From Alphaproteobacteria bacterium UBA1254 (lineage in GTDB: Bacteria; Pseudomonadota; Alphaproteobacteria; RF32; CAG-239): a DNA stretch of 14,721 nt. Where the stretch lies: assembly GCA_002308495.1 (NCBI GenBank), contig DBVW01000008.1, positions 1-14,721 of the forward strand. Reading direction: 5' to 3'. Shown here one piece after another: positions 6,581 to 13,212 of this stretch. Under the pieces are notes generated by a model. It had not been told where the DNA came from, did not search any database, and saw nothing but the letters and a program-made list of their open reading frames with translations. Made by a program: the position numbers and the translations under genes. The first letter of the stretch is position 1. Each line of letters opens with the position of its first letter.

Positions 6581-7114
6581 ATGTCGAAACTTGTTTGTTT
6601 GGGAAAAATTGTTGCAGCGCATGGCATCAGAGGGGAAGTTAAAGTTAAAAGCTTTACGGAAAATCCCAAAGATGTTTTAAGCTATGGCAACCTTTCAAAC
6701 AAAGACGGGACGCGCATTTTTGAAACTCGTTTTGTCGGATTTTCAAAAGAGCTTTTACGTGTCAAAATCAAAGGCGTTGATACAAGAAACGACGCGGAAA
6801 ACCTCAAAGGCACGGAGCTTTATATTGAACGATCCAAATTGCCGAATGTAAGCGAAGACACATTCTATCAGGCGGATTTGGTCGGTTTGAAAGCGGTTCG
6901 GCAAAAAACGTCAGAACAAATCGGAGAGGTTGTCGGCATATATAATTTTGGCGCCGGAGACATTTTGGAAGTTAAGTTTGATGGCTTAAAACGAACCGAG
7001 ATGTTGCCGTTTAACAACACTTATGTGCCGGATGTTGACTTAAAAAAAGGTGTTGTGTTTTTAAGCGAAGACACAATGGCTTATCTTGAAGATGAGGGAA
7101 AAGATGAAGGTTAA
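6581..7114 (+). CDS. rimM: Ribosome maturation factor RimM
   Basis: A 177-residue protein with the RimM N-terminal domain (LGKIVAAHGIRGEVKVKSF, residues 7-25) and a PRC-barrel-like C-terminal domain that includes DTFYQADLVGL and EMLPFNNTYVPDVDL. It acts on the 3' domain of 16S rRNA with S19 during 30S maturation. The ATG follows AAGGACG. Its last codons overlap trmD by 11 bases (7104-7114), so translation of the two is probably coupled. rpsP-rimM-trmD-rplS is a widely conserved order. Confidence 0.96.
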   Translation: MSKLVCLGKIVAAHGIRGEVKVKSFTENPKDVLSYGNLSNKDGTRIFETRFVGFSKELLRVKIKGVDTRNDAENLKGTELYIERSKLPNVSEDTFYQADLVGLKAVRQKTSEQIGEVVGIYNFGAGDILEVKFDGLKRTEMLPFNNTYVPDVDLKKGVVFLSEDTMAYLEDEGKDEG

Positions 7115-7793
7115 GATTTTAACGCTTTATCCCGAAATGTTCCCGGGCTTTTTAGGCTTTTCCTTGACAGGTAAGGCACTTGGGCAGGGAAAATGGAGCT
7201 TAGAGACGGTCAATATCAGAGATTATGCAACCGACAAATATGGCTCGGTCGATGACACACCTTGCGGCGGCGGTGCCGGAATGGTGATGAGGGCGGATAT
7301 TTTGGGTGCGGCAATTGATGCCAACTTCAATAGCGGCAAGTTGATTTATATGACCCCGAAAGGCAAACCCTTGACACAATCAAAGCTCCATGAGCTTTCA
7401 AAAGAAAAAGAGCTGACAATTATTTGCAACCGATTTGAAGGCATTGACGAACGCATCATAGAAGCGTATGAACCGGACGAAATAAGCATCGGTGATTATG
7501 TTTTAACGGGAGGCGAGCAAGCCGCAATGATTATGCTTGACGGTGTAATCAGACTTTTAGACGGCGTTTTGGGCAACGAGGAATCAGCCGCGGAAGAAAG
7601 CTTTGAAAACGGTCTTTTGGAATATCCGCAATATACGAGACCGATTGAATGGAAAGGCTTAAAAGTTCCGGACATTTTGCTTTCGGGGCATCATGAAAAT
7701 GTTGCCAAATGGCGTGAAGACCAGTCCTTAAAAATAACGGAAAAAAAGCGCCCCGACCTTTTTAAAAAATATCTTGATTTAAAAAAGGTTTAG
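7104..7793 (+). CDS. trmD: tRNA (guanine-37-N1)-methyltransferase TrmD
   Basis: A 230-residue SPOUT methyltransferase that makes m1G37 beside the anticodon using S-adenosylmethionine and so prevents +1 frameshifting. Family motifs are intact: MKVKILTLYPEMFPG at the start, DDTPCGGGAGMVM, ICNRFEGIDERI, and the trefoil-knot cofactor region ISIGDYVLTGGEQA, with EESFENGLLEYPQYTRP after it. The frame extends upstream to a TTG (7086) and an ATG (7092), but ATG 7104 is chosen because TrmD proteins begin at this MKVKIL and GAGGGAAAAG lies just before it. It overlaps the end of rimM. Confidence 0.96.
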   Translation: MKVKILTLYPEMFPGFLGFSLTGKALGQGKWSLETVNIRDYATDKYGSVDDTPCGGGAGMVMRADILGAAIDANFNSGKLIYMTPKGKPLTQSKLHELSKEKELTIICNRFEGIDERIIEAYEPDEISIGDYVLTGGEQAAMIMLDGVIRLLDGVLGNEESAAEESFENGLLEYPQYTRPIEWKGLKVPDILLSGHHENVAKWREDQSLKITEKKRPDLFKKYLDLKKV

Positions 7794-7834
7794 GGTTATA
7801 AGGTAACAAATTTTAACAAGAAAAGGTTAAACTG

Positions 7835-8239
7835 ATGAATATTTTGAAAAATGTAGAAGAAGAGCAAATGAAAAAGCTCAGCGAAGGCAAAAACCTTCCG
7901 GATTTTAAAGCCGGCGATACCTTAAGAGTTCATACAAAGGTTAAAGAAGGCGACCGTGAACGTATTCAAATTTACGAAGGCGTTTGCATCGCTCGTAAAA
8001 ATGACGGTTTGAACTCATCTTTCACCGTTCGCAAAATTTCGTTCGGTGAAGGTGTTGAGCGTGTGTTCCCGCTTTATTCTCCGAATGTTGCAAAAATCGA
8101 AGTGGCACGTATCGGTAAAATCCGCCGTGCGAAACTTTATTTCTTGCGTGCTTTACGCGGTAAGTCTGCACGTATTGCCGACGATTTGACGGCAACATCA
8201 AAGGCAGCCGCCGAAAAAGCAAAAGCTGACAAAGAATAA
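7835..8239 (+). CDS. rplS: 50S ribosomal protein bL19
   Basis: A 134-residue bL19, found at the 30S-50S interface. Diagnostic stretches are LPDFKAGDTLRVHTKVKEG, RIQIYEGVCIARKN, FTVRKISFGEGVERVFPLYS and AKLYFLRALRGKSARI. A short Ala/Lys-rich tail ends the protein. AAAAGG 8 bases before the ATG is the ribosome site. It is last in the ffh operon and is followed by a strong terminator. Confidence 0.97.
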   Translation: MNILKNVEEEQMKKLSEGKNLPDFKAGDTLRVHTKVKEGDRERIQIYEGVCIARKNDGLNSSFTVRKISFGEGVERVFPLYSPNVAKIEVARIGKIRRAKLYFLRALRGKSARIADDLTATSKAAAEKAKADKE

Positions 8240-8252
8240 TTTGCTTTTAAGA

Positions 8253-8288
8253 AATCAAAACCGCTCTTTAGAAAGGGCGGTTTTGATT
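8253..8288 (+). terminator. Terminator after rplS
   Basis: A nearly perfect stem with AATCAAAACCGC on the left and GCGGTTTTGATT on the right, the inner part CTTT/AAAG closing on a 2-base AG turn (one G-U pair). The outer A/T arms make it symmetric, so it could stop transcription on either strand. It marks the end of the ffh-rplS operon and the start of the accessory region. Confidence 0.92.
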
Positions 8289-8370
8289 TATCAGACTGTG
8301 AAAAGAATAAAGTTGTGCAAACAAAAAAATATGATAACATGTATTTCGAACGACATATTAAGGACTTGAA

Positions 8371-9309
8371 ATGAAATTTAAAAAAATACTTATCAATGTT
8401 TTGACAACGTTTATTCCTTCAAAAGCACAAAGAAAGCTTATCCGAAAAAAATTATTAACAGGGGAAGAAAACAATTGCTACAGTTATGATTTGCTTTTAG
8501 AAACGTCAAAACAAGTAAATTGCTGTTTAAATACGCAAAATATTACAAAATGTCCTAAGGCTACGGGTATATTGCGCCTTATTCAACAGGCGAATTTGAT
8601 GTTTTTAAAGATGGTAACGGACTTATGCAAAGAAAACAATTTAACATATTTTATCAATTACGGAACATTGTTGGGTGCCGTTCGTCACAAAGGGTTTATT
8701 CCTTGGGATGATGATATTGATGTGTGTTTGATGCGAGATGATTATGAAAAATTGGTTGAATTGTTGAAAAAAATACCAGATGTTGAATATACTTTAACGG
8801 ATTGTTTGAGAATTAATTATAAAAATTTGCCGATTCATCTGGACATTCTTCCGATAGATTATTATTTCAAAGCGATAGAAACAGATGCCGAAAAAGAAGC
8901 ATTTTTTAAAGATAAACAAGAGGCTGACAAAGAAGTTCAAAAAAACAAAAAAACAGATCGTCAAAAAGACCAGAAAGATTGGCGCTATGAGGCATATATT
9001 GCTTTAAGAGATGAATTTGTTTTGCACCGACAAAAACCTCAAAGGCGCGAAGGTGTTTCTTTGTTTCGAGGGATTGAAACATGGGGAAACCCCAAAAGTT
9101 ATTACAAATGGGAATGGGTTTTCCCGCTAAAAAAATATGTTTTTGAAGAATATGAGTTTTTGGGACCGAACAGAGCAGATGTTTTACTGTTTGAAAATTA
9201 TGGTGATTATATGCAGTGGCCGAATTATTTTCGTCTGCACGGAAACGAAAAAATGGATTTGGATACATTCATTCAACTAACCGAGATTGTTAAAAATGGA
9301 AAACTCTAA
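8371..9309 (+). CDS. LicD/fukutin-family phosphotransferase
   Basis: A 312-residue LicD-family protein. The signature is at residues 98-118: GTLLGAVRHKGF followed by IPWDDDIDV, the nucleotidyltransferase-fold metal site that uses the Asp residues of DDDID. It is followed by DYEKLVELL and, near the C-terminus, WVFPLKKYVFEEYEFLGP and YGDYMQWP, also typical of the family. Known members transfer a phospho-alcohol (phosphocholine in LicD; ribitol-5-phosphate in the related FKTN/FKRP) from a CDP donor to a glycan. The first 30 residues are basic and mildly hydrophobic, perhaps for membrane association. AAGGA lies 6 bases before the ATG. The 3' end overlaps a cytidylyltransferase that may supply its donor. 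The substrate cannot be read from sequence. Confidence 0.9.
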   Translation: MKFKKILINVLTTFIPSKAQRKLIRKKLLTGEENNCYSYDLLLETSKQVNCCLNTQNITKCPKATGILRLIQQANLMFLKMVTDLCKENNLTYFINYGTLLGAVRHKGFIPWDDDIDVCLMRDDYEKLVELLKKIPDVEYTLTDCLRINYKNLPIHLDILPIDYYFKAIETDAEKEAFFKDKQEADKEVQKNKKTDRQKDQKDWRYEAYIALRDEFVLHRQKPQRREGVSLFRGIETWGNPKSYYKWEWVFPLKKYVFEEYEFLGPNRADVLLFENYGDYMQWPNYFRLHGNEKMDLDTFIQLTEIVKNGKL

Positions 9310-9958
9310 AAACATCGTTGTTTTATTGGCTGGCGGCTCGGGTAATCGTTTTGAACGCAAATTACCCAAACAATTTGTTAAGGTTTTGGGAAAAACAGTT
9401 TTGGAATATACGCTAGATAATATAGCAAGCATAGATGTAATTGATGAAATTTATTTGGTTTGCCATGCCGGTTATATTAGAAAAGTTTTGAGCTTGGTTG
9501 AAAAATATCCAAAAATCAAAAAAATTTTGCAGGGCGGTGAAACAAGATGCGAGTCGATTAAAAAGGGGATTGATGCCATTTGCAATTCCGGCCTTAAAAC
9601 AAAGGTTCTTATTCATGATGGCGTGAGACCGCTGGTTTCGCCTACCGTGATTGAAAAAATAGTCAAACTTCTTGATAAATATGAGGTGGTTCAAACGATT
9701 ACAAAACCCGATACGGATATGGTAATTGAAAACAGATTTTGCCACAGAAAAAATATAAAATGTTGCTCAGGGCCGGAAGGCGGGCGTTTAGATGTGTTAA
9801 GAAAGGCTTATGAGATAAATCCGTGTAATTCCGTTTTGCAATCGTGTTCGTCAATAACTTCAAAAATAACCACTGTCGAAAGCAACCCTGAAAACCTTAA
9901 AATCACATATTCGGCCGATGTCTCTTTTTTAAAACAAGAATTAAAAAAGCGCATGTAA
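9296..9958 (+). CDS. IspD/TarI-like CDP-alcohol cytidylyltransferase, divergent
   Basis: A 220-residue IspD-superfamily protein. The N-terminal CTP-binding loop is LLAGGSGNRFERKLPKQF (residues 10-27), more like TarI (LAGG, PKQFxKVxGKTV) than MEP-pathway IspD (AAGxGxR). Other motifs are GGETRCESI (80-88), HDGVRPLV (107-114) and NPENLKITYSADV (197-209). The usual QTPQ motif is replaced by SGPE (158-161), and the later acidic TDDA-type motif by SCSS. ATG 9296 is chosen over the upstream TTG 9287, as it gives the family N-terminus; it overlaps licD by 14 bases. Overlap with licD suggests it makes a CDP-polyol donor for it rather than methylerythritol. A true IspD for isoprenoids is the alternative; loss of QTPQ could also mean altered or weak activity. 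Confidence 0.8.
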   Translation: MENSKNIVVLLAGGSGNRFERKLPKQFVKVLGKTVLEYTLDNIASIDVIDEIYLVCHAGYIRKVLSLVEKYPKIKKILQGGETRCESIKKGIDAICNSGLKTKVLIHDGVRPLVSPTVIEKIVKLLDKYEVVQTITKPDTDMVIENRFCHRKNIKCCSGPEGGRLDVLRKAYEINPCNSVLQSCSSITSKITTVESNPENLKITYSADVSFLKQELKKRM

Positions 9959-10026
9959 GAAAGTTTTGCACCATAATTTTTAAACCCATACATTTGGCGC
10001 ATTGTTTAACAAAACCGATTGAATAC

Positions 10027-10055
10027 TTGACATTAAATAACAACGGTATTAAAAG
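10027..10055 (+). promoter_or_regulatory. Candidate promoter before the anchored protein
   Basis: Perfect -35 TTGACA (10027-10032), a 17-base spacer and TAAAAG (10050-10055) as a weak -10. This has the same form as the promoter at 2001. It lies in the 158-base gap after the cytidylyltransferase, so the next two small genes may be a separate unit. Confidence 0.45.
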
Positions 10056-10116
10056 TACCAAAGTAGGCAAGGCGAATGCTTGGCTGTATTTAGAGAACAA
10101 CTGAAAGGAATGTGAA

Positions 10117-10689
10117 ATGGCACAGAAAAGCAAAACCCAAAATAAAAAAAGCATCATTTACCTTATTATTGCTGTTTTGGCAGCGATTTTGGGTGTTGTA
10201 TTGCTATTAAAAGCAATGGATAATGTTGAGCAAGATATGGCTGCTGAGGTAGCGGAACTGCAAAATGAAAAAGTAACGGCACGTATTGATTTAAGCACGG
10301 CATTGGTTGATGCTGAAAATCCGCAATTTGAAGTTTATGTCAATACTTCAAAAACGCCTGAAAAACAAACAAATTGGATGCCTCAATACGGCTATCAGGG
10401 ATATGCGATTCAAAGAACTGATAATCGGATGGATATAAAAATAAAAGTCTTAAATGACGCTGAAATTTCGATGGTTCTTCGCGGTCCGGATAAACGTGAT
10501 GGAAACAATAAAATAATCGAAAATTGGGTTGATTATACATCTGTATTGATCAACGGAAAAGAAATTTTGCCGAAAACAAAGGCAGTATGGCACAACAAAA
10601 CGTATCGACATATGCTTGACGCTAAAGCCGGTGAAACAATAGAAATAAATGCTAAGTGGCAAAAGCATAGCGATATTGTGACAGAGTAA
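10117..10689 (+). CDS. Unknown protein with one N-terminal membrane anchor
   Basis: 190 residues: a basic start (MAQKSKTQNKKS), one strong hydrophobic segment (about 13-31, IIYLIIAVLAAILGVVLLL), a short charged linker, then a domain of about 130 residues rich in alternating polar and aromatic residues (YGYQGYAIQR, IKIKVLNDAEISMVLRGP, WVDYTSVLINGKEILP). This looks like an all-beta domain, probably periplasmic. I do not recognise the family. AAAGGAA with 6 bases spacing precedes the ATG. Following a LicD/cytidylyltransferase pair, it could have a role in envelope glycan modification, but the evidence is location only. Confidence 0.75.
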   Translation: MAQKSKTQNKKSIIYLIIAVLAAILGVVLLLKAMDNVEQDMAAEVAELQNEKVTARIDLSTALVDAENPQFEVYVNTSKTPEKQTNWMPQYGYQGYAIQRTDNRMDIKIKVLNDAEISMVLRGPDKRDGNNKIIENWVDYTSVLINGKEILPKTKAVWHNKTYRHMLDAKAGETIEINAKWQKHSDIVTE

Positions 10690-10724
10690 ATATTGCGTTA
10701 TCAAAGAAATTTAATAAAGAGAAT

Positions 10725-10928
10725 ATGCTTATGAAAAAAACTCTGATAGTGATTGCTTTTGGTTGCGGATTGATCTGCGGACTTTGGGCAAATAAAATGG
10801 TGAAACCCGTGAAAGCGGAAGTTGCCGGTATGGATTCGTATGACTTAAAATCTGATTATGATTTTAAGCGTGCGGTTCGATATATTGTTGAAGACTGCAA
10901 GGTCGACGGGACAAAAATCCGCTGCTAA
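10725..10928 (+). CDS. Small membrane-anchored or exported unknown protein
   Basis: 67 residues with a hydrophobic N-terminus (KKTLIVIAFGCGLICGLWA) that is either a signal peptide or a membrane anchor. It is followed by a short charged part ending DCKVDGTKIRC; the two cysteines near the end (in EDCKV and KIRC) could form a disulfide in the periplasm. AAAGAGA lies before ATG 10725; the next codons include a second ATG (10731) that would also work. No family recognised. It sits 35 bases after the 190-residue anchored protein and directly before a terminator. Confidence 0.65.
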   Translation: MLMKKTLIVIAFGCGLICGLWANKMVKPVKAEVAGMDSYDLKSDYDFKRAVRYIVEDCKVDGTKIRC

Positions 10929-10940
10929 AAAAACAAAAAG

Positions 10941-10972
10941 AAAAAAAGCCACCCTTTGATGGGTGGTTTTTT
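10941..10972 (+). terminator. Intrinsic terminator
   Basis: Stem CCACCC (10949-10954) with GGGTGG (10961-10966), loop TTTGAT, an A-run on the left and six T on the right. It ends the unit with the two anchored small proteins. Confidence 0.9.
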
Positions 10973-10973
10973 C

Positions 10974-11002
10974 TTGACAAAATAAAAAAAATAGGATAGC
11001 CT
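10974..11002 (+). promoter_or_regulatory. Candidate promoter for the GC-rich paralog pair
   Basis: TTGACA (10974-10979) starts right after the terminator T-run. At 17 bases spacing the -10 position reads TAGCCT (10997-11002), a poor match to TATAAT, so only the -35 is convincing. Confidence 0.4.
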
Positions 11003-11048
11003 TTTACCACTTTTATAAGTCTATGTCTATTTTTTTTATATTATCTTT

Positions 11049-11393
11049 ATGGCTAAAAGACGAAAATACAAGAACAAACTCTCAAAATGGGAGAATTTGT
11101 TGCTCCGTGTCGGGATCGCTTCCGAATGGGTCAGACTCCAAGAAGGCCGCATCGTTTACAGAAGGCTGACAACAACGCACAATCCTCAGGACGATGAAAT
11201 GCGCTTAGCTGTTTTTAAGGCAAACGCACAGCAGCTTCCGTCGTATGATTTCAAGTGTCTCAAGGAGTGGCTCAAACACGAGCTGTCTTATTGTCAGACG
11301 GACTCTTCGATCGGAATGCTGAACGCCCGCGAGGCAGAAAGAGAGCGCCGTTGGGCCCAGACGCTGACAGAACACATCAATGTTCTCGGTTAA
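11049..11393 (+). CDS. Unknown protein, paralog A of a GC-rich pair
   Basis: 114 residues, basic N-terminus (MAKRRKYKNKL), no signal or membrane segment, no family recognised. It shares a pattern with the next gene: LSxxE then L-x-x-G-x-AS-x-x-VRL-x-x-GRI, later a Phe-led EWL segment (FKCLKEWLKHEL here) and a C-terminal EH-x-x-VL. Codon use (CTC, CTG, GAG, CGC) is richer in G and C than its neighbours. The bases before the ATG are T/A-rich (TATTATCTTT) and hold no Shine-Dalgarno sequence, unlike the AAAGGA sites of most other genes here. This is compatible with acquisition from a group such as Bacteroidota that starts translation without SD, but codon and leader evidence alone is indirect. 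Confidence 0.7.
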   Translation: MAKRRKYKNKLSKWENLLLRVGIASEWVRLQEGRIVYRRLTTTHNPQDDEMRLAVFKANAQQLPSYDFKCLKEWLKHELSYCQTDSSIGMLNAREAERERRWAQTLTEHINVLG

Positions 11394-11422
11394 GAAAGTG
11401 TAACCATTAAAACAATAGCATT

Positions 11423-11863
11423 ATGGAAGAAGAACTGAAATTAAGCGTGCTCGAACAGAACAATCTCAAAAAAGGTCTGGCTTCATCGAGGGTTCGCCTC
11501 AAGGCCGGCCGGATCATCTGGGACGAGCTGGAAAAGAGACTCGGCGCCGGAACCGGTGACGAGAAAAAAGACGCTGACCACCTTTTCACTTTTAAGTTGG
11601 AGGTGGATGCGCGGCCGTTTTACGAGCAATTCGCCCTCATCGAGTGGCTCAGGGCTCAAATTGACAATTATCCCGAGCTGCTGGGCAGAGGCCGTAAAGA
11701 ACTCAATCGCCAGATGGCAATCTACGCAGAACACTTAAAGGTTCTGCGCCCGAGCGAGTTCAAGTCGCAAACAGGCGCGGGAACGGCGGCAGATTCTGAA
11801 ACCGAAGATGATGAAGGTCCCGACAATGTGTCTGCCATCGACGGCATCCATCTGTTCGATTAG
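11423..11863 (+). CDS. Unknown protein, paralog B of a GC-rich pair
   Basis: 146 residues, soluble. The N-terminal block (LSVLEQNNLKKGLASSRVRL, then KAGRIIW) and the middle (FALIEWLRAQI) align with the preceding gene, as does EHLKVL near residue 110. It then adds an acidic, Ala/Gly-rich tail (ETEDDEGPD) that paralog A lacks. It is clearly GC-richer than its surroundings. The leader before the ATG (AACAATAGCATT) has no Shine-Dalgarno match. The 29-base gap to paralog A suggests one transcript; a terminator follows. Function is unknown; a tandem duplication followed by divergence and gain of a tail is the simplest history. Confidence 0.72.
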   Translation: MEEELKLSVLEQNNLKKGLASSRVRLKAGRIIWDELEKRLGAGTGDEKKDADHLFTFKLEVDARPFYEQFALIEWLRAQIDNYPELLGRGRKELNRQMAIYAEHLKVLRPSEFKSQTGAGTAADSETEDDEGPDNVSAIDGIHLFD

Positions 11864-11881
11864 GACGCCACATCTGAAAAG

Positions 11882-11917
11882 AAAACCATCCTTGAAAAAG
11901 GGTGGTTTTTCTTTTTT
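11882..11917 (+). terminator. Intrinsic terminator after the GC-rich pair
   Basis: A 12-bp stem, AAAACCATCCTT (11882-11893) with AAGGGTGGTTTT (11898-11909), GAAA tetraloop (one T-G pair), then T-rich tail to 11917. Confidence 0.9.
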
Positions 11918-11951
11918 AACAAAATTATGCAAAATCAATAAGTTAAAAAGC

Positions 11952-11981
11952 GGTATTATAATACCAAATATCAAATATTTG
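11952..11981. promoter_or_regulatory. Two adjacent palindromes upstream of rplM promoter
   Basis: GGTATTATAATACC (11952-11965) is a perfect 14-bp palindrome, followed by CAAATATTTG (11972-11981), a perfect 10-bp one. They lie about 40 bases upstream of the rplM -35 box. They could be an operator for a dimeric regulator, but AT-rich DNA yields such palindromes by chance. Confidence 0.3.
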
Positions 11982-12002
11982 AAAAACAAAGAAATTTTGT
12001 TA

Positions 12003-12030
12003 TTGACAACGACTTTTTTTTAAGTATATT
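12003..12030 (+). promoter_or_regulatory. Sigma70-type promoter of rplM-rpsI
   Basis: TTGACA (12003-12008), 16-base spacer and TATATT (12025-12030): one of the best promoter matches in the window, about 40 bases before the rplM start. Confidence 0.75.
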
Positions 12031-12069
12031 AAAGCAGAATTTTTAAATTAACTTTTGAAAGAAAGAAAA

Positions 12070-12537
12070 ATGACAACATATGCAACAAAACCCTCAGACA
12101 TTGAGAGAAAATGGTATGTCGTTGATGCAGAAGGTGTTGTTTTAGGCCGCTTGGCAGCAGAAGTTGCGAAAATTTTGCGCGGTAAACACAAACCTTATTT
12201 TGTTCCGAATTTGGACTGCGGCGACTATGTTATCGTTATCAATGCCGATAAAGTCAAATTGACAGGTAAAAAATTAACCGAGAAAAAATATTTCAAACAT
12301 ACCGGCTGGATCGGTGGTATTAAAGAAACAAATCCGGCTCGTCTTTTCACGGGCTTTCATCCGGAAGCCGTTGTTGAAAAAGCTGTCGAACGCATGATTT
12401 CACGCAATCCGATGGGCCGTCAGCAAATGACAAAGCTTAAGGTTTATGCCGGAGCGGAACATCCGCATGCGGCTCAAAACCCTGAAGTATTGGATATTGC
12501 GGCTCGTAACCCGAAGAATAAAAGGAGTGCATTATAA
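12070..12537 (+). CDS. rplM: 50S ribosomal protein uL13
   Basis: A 155-residue uL13, an early-assembly 23S rRNA-binding protein. Motifs: KWYVVDAEGVVLGRLA, LRGKHKPYFVPNLDCGDYV, KHTGWIGGIKE, MISRNPMGRQQM and LKVYAGAEHPHAAQNP. The frame reaches up to a TTG at 12055, but ATG 12070 gives the usual start (MTTYATKPSDIERKWY, typical of alphaproteobacteria) with GAAAG as a modest ribosome site. The stop TAA overlaps the rpsI ATG by one base, and AAAGGAG for rpsI lies within the last codons, so the two are translationally coupled, the near-universal rplM-rpsI pairing. Confidence 0.97.
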   Translation: MTTYATKPSDIERKWYVVDAEGVVLGRLAAEVAKILRGKHKPYFVPNLDCGDYVIVINADKVKLTGKKLTEKKYFKHTGWIGGIKETNPARLFTGFHPEAVVEKAVERMISRNPMGRQQMTKLKVYAGAEHPHAAQNPEVLDIAARNPKNKRSAL

Positions 12538-13163
12538 TGGCTACAAAGAAAACAGAAACAACAACAAAAAAAGCTGCGACAACAGCAAAGAAAGCCACGA
12601 CAACCGCTAAAAAAACAACTACAAAAAAAGTTGAAACAGTGGTAAAAAAGGCAAGCCCTGCAAAAAAGATTGATTCTTTGAAAGATTTGAAAGCTGCAAC
12701 AAAAGAAGTAGCTAAAGAAACAACAAAAGAAGCAGCCGTTGAAACAAAAACAGTTCGCAAGGCTAAGAAAGATAAACAAGGCCGAGTTTATGCAACAGGT
12801 CGCAGAAAAGATGCCGTTGCACGCGTTTGGGTTATGCCGGGTCACGGTAAAGTAACAATCAACGACAAAACAATGGATGAATATTTTTCTCGTCCGGTTT
12901 TGAAGATGATTATTAACCAACCGTTTGAAGTTACAAATCGCGTAAACGAATTTGACGTCATCTGCACGGTTAACGGCGGTGGCTTGTCTGGTCAAGCCGG
13001 TGCTATCAAACACGGTATTTCACGTGCATTAAACGAATATGAGCCGGAACTTCACAGTGCTTTGAAACAAGCCGGTTTCTTAACACGTGATGACAGAACG
13101 GTTGAACGTAAGAAATACGGTAAGGCAAAAGCTCGTCGTTCTTACCAATTCTCAAAACGTTAA
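12537..13163 (+). CDS. rpsI: 30S ribosomal protein uS9 with long basic N-terminal extension
   Basis: 208 residues; the uS9 core (about 79-208) is complete, from GRVYATGRRKDAVARVW through VNGGGLSGQAGAIKHGISRA to the conserved C-terminal KKYGKAKARRSYQFSKR, whose Arg tail reaches the P-site tRNA. Alphaproteobacterial S9 often has some N-terminal extension, but here it is about 78 residues. It is made of Lys/Thr/Ala repeats (TTKKAAT, TAKKATT, TAKKTTT) like histone H1-type bacterial tails, and then a charged helix (SLKDLKAATKEVAKE). The start is firm: AAAGGAG upstream, coupled to rplM. The extension is probably disordered and could touch rRNA or nucleic acid; this is inference. Confidence 0.96.
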   Translation: MATKKTETTTKKAATTAKKATTTAKKTTTKKVETVVKKASPAKKIDSLKDLKAATKEVAKETTKEAAVETKTVRKAKKDKQGRVYATGRRKDAVARVWVMPGHGKVTINDKTMDEYFSRPVLKMIINQPFEVTNRVNEFDVICTVNGGGLSGQAGAIKHGISRALNEYEPELHSALKQAGFLTRDDRTVERKKYGKAKARRSYQFSKR

Positions 13164-13180
13164 TATCGTTTGGATTTTCA

Positions 13181-13212
13181 AAAAAAAGGTGCCGCAAGTC
13201 GGCGCCTTTTTT
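13181..13212 (+). terminator. Intrinsic terminator after rpsI
   Basis: GGTGCCG (13188-13194), loop CAAGT, CGGCGCC (13200-13206; one T-G pair), with A-run before and T-run after. Its sequence is closely related to the terminator at 14561, as part of a larger duplicated unit. Confidence 0.92.

Noticed and set aside
7086..7103. Upstream starts for trmD at TTG 7086 or ATG 7092
   Set aside because: The family N-terminus begins at ATG 7104, which also has the better ribosome site; earlier starts would add residues not seen in TrmD.
8313..8335. Promoter for licD from TTGTGC (8313) and TATGAT (8330)
   Set aside because: The spacer is only 11 bases; the -10-like TATGAT may be real but no suitable -35 was found.
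12474..13013. A 179-codon open frame on the minus strand opposite rplM/rpsI
   Set aside because: It is Cys/Phe-rich only because it reads the Lys/Thr/Ala repeats of the S9 extension backwards; the plus-strand genes are certain.
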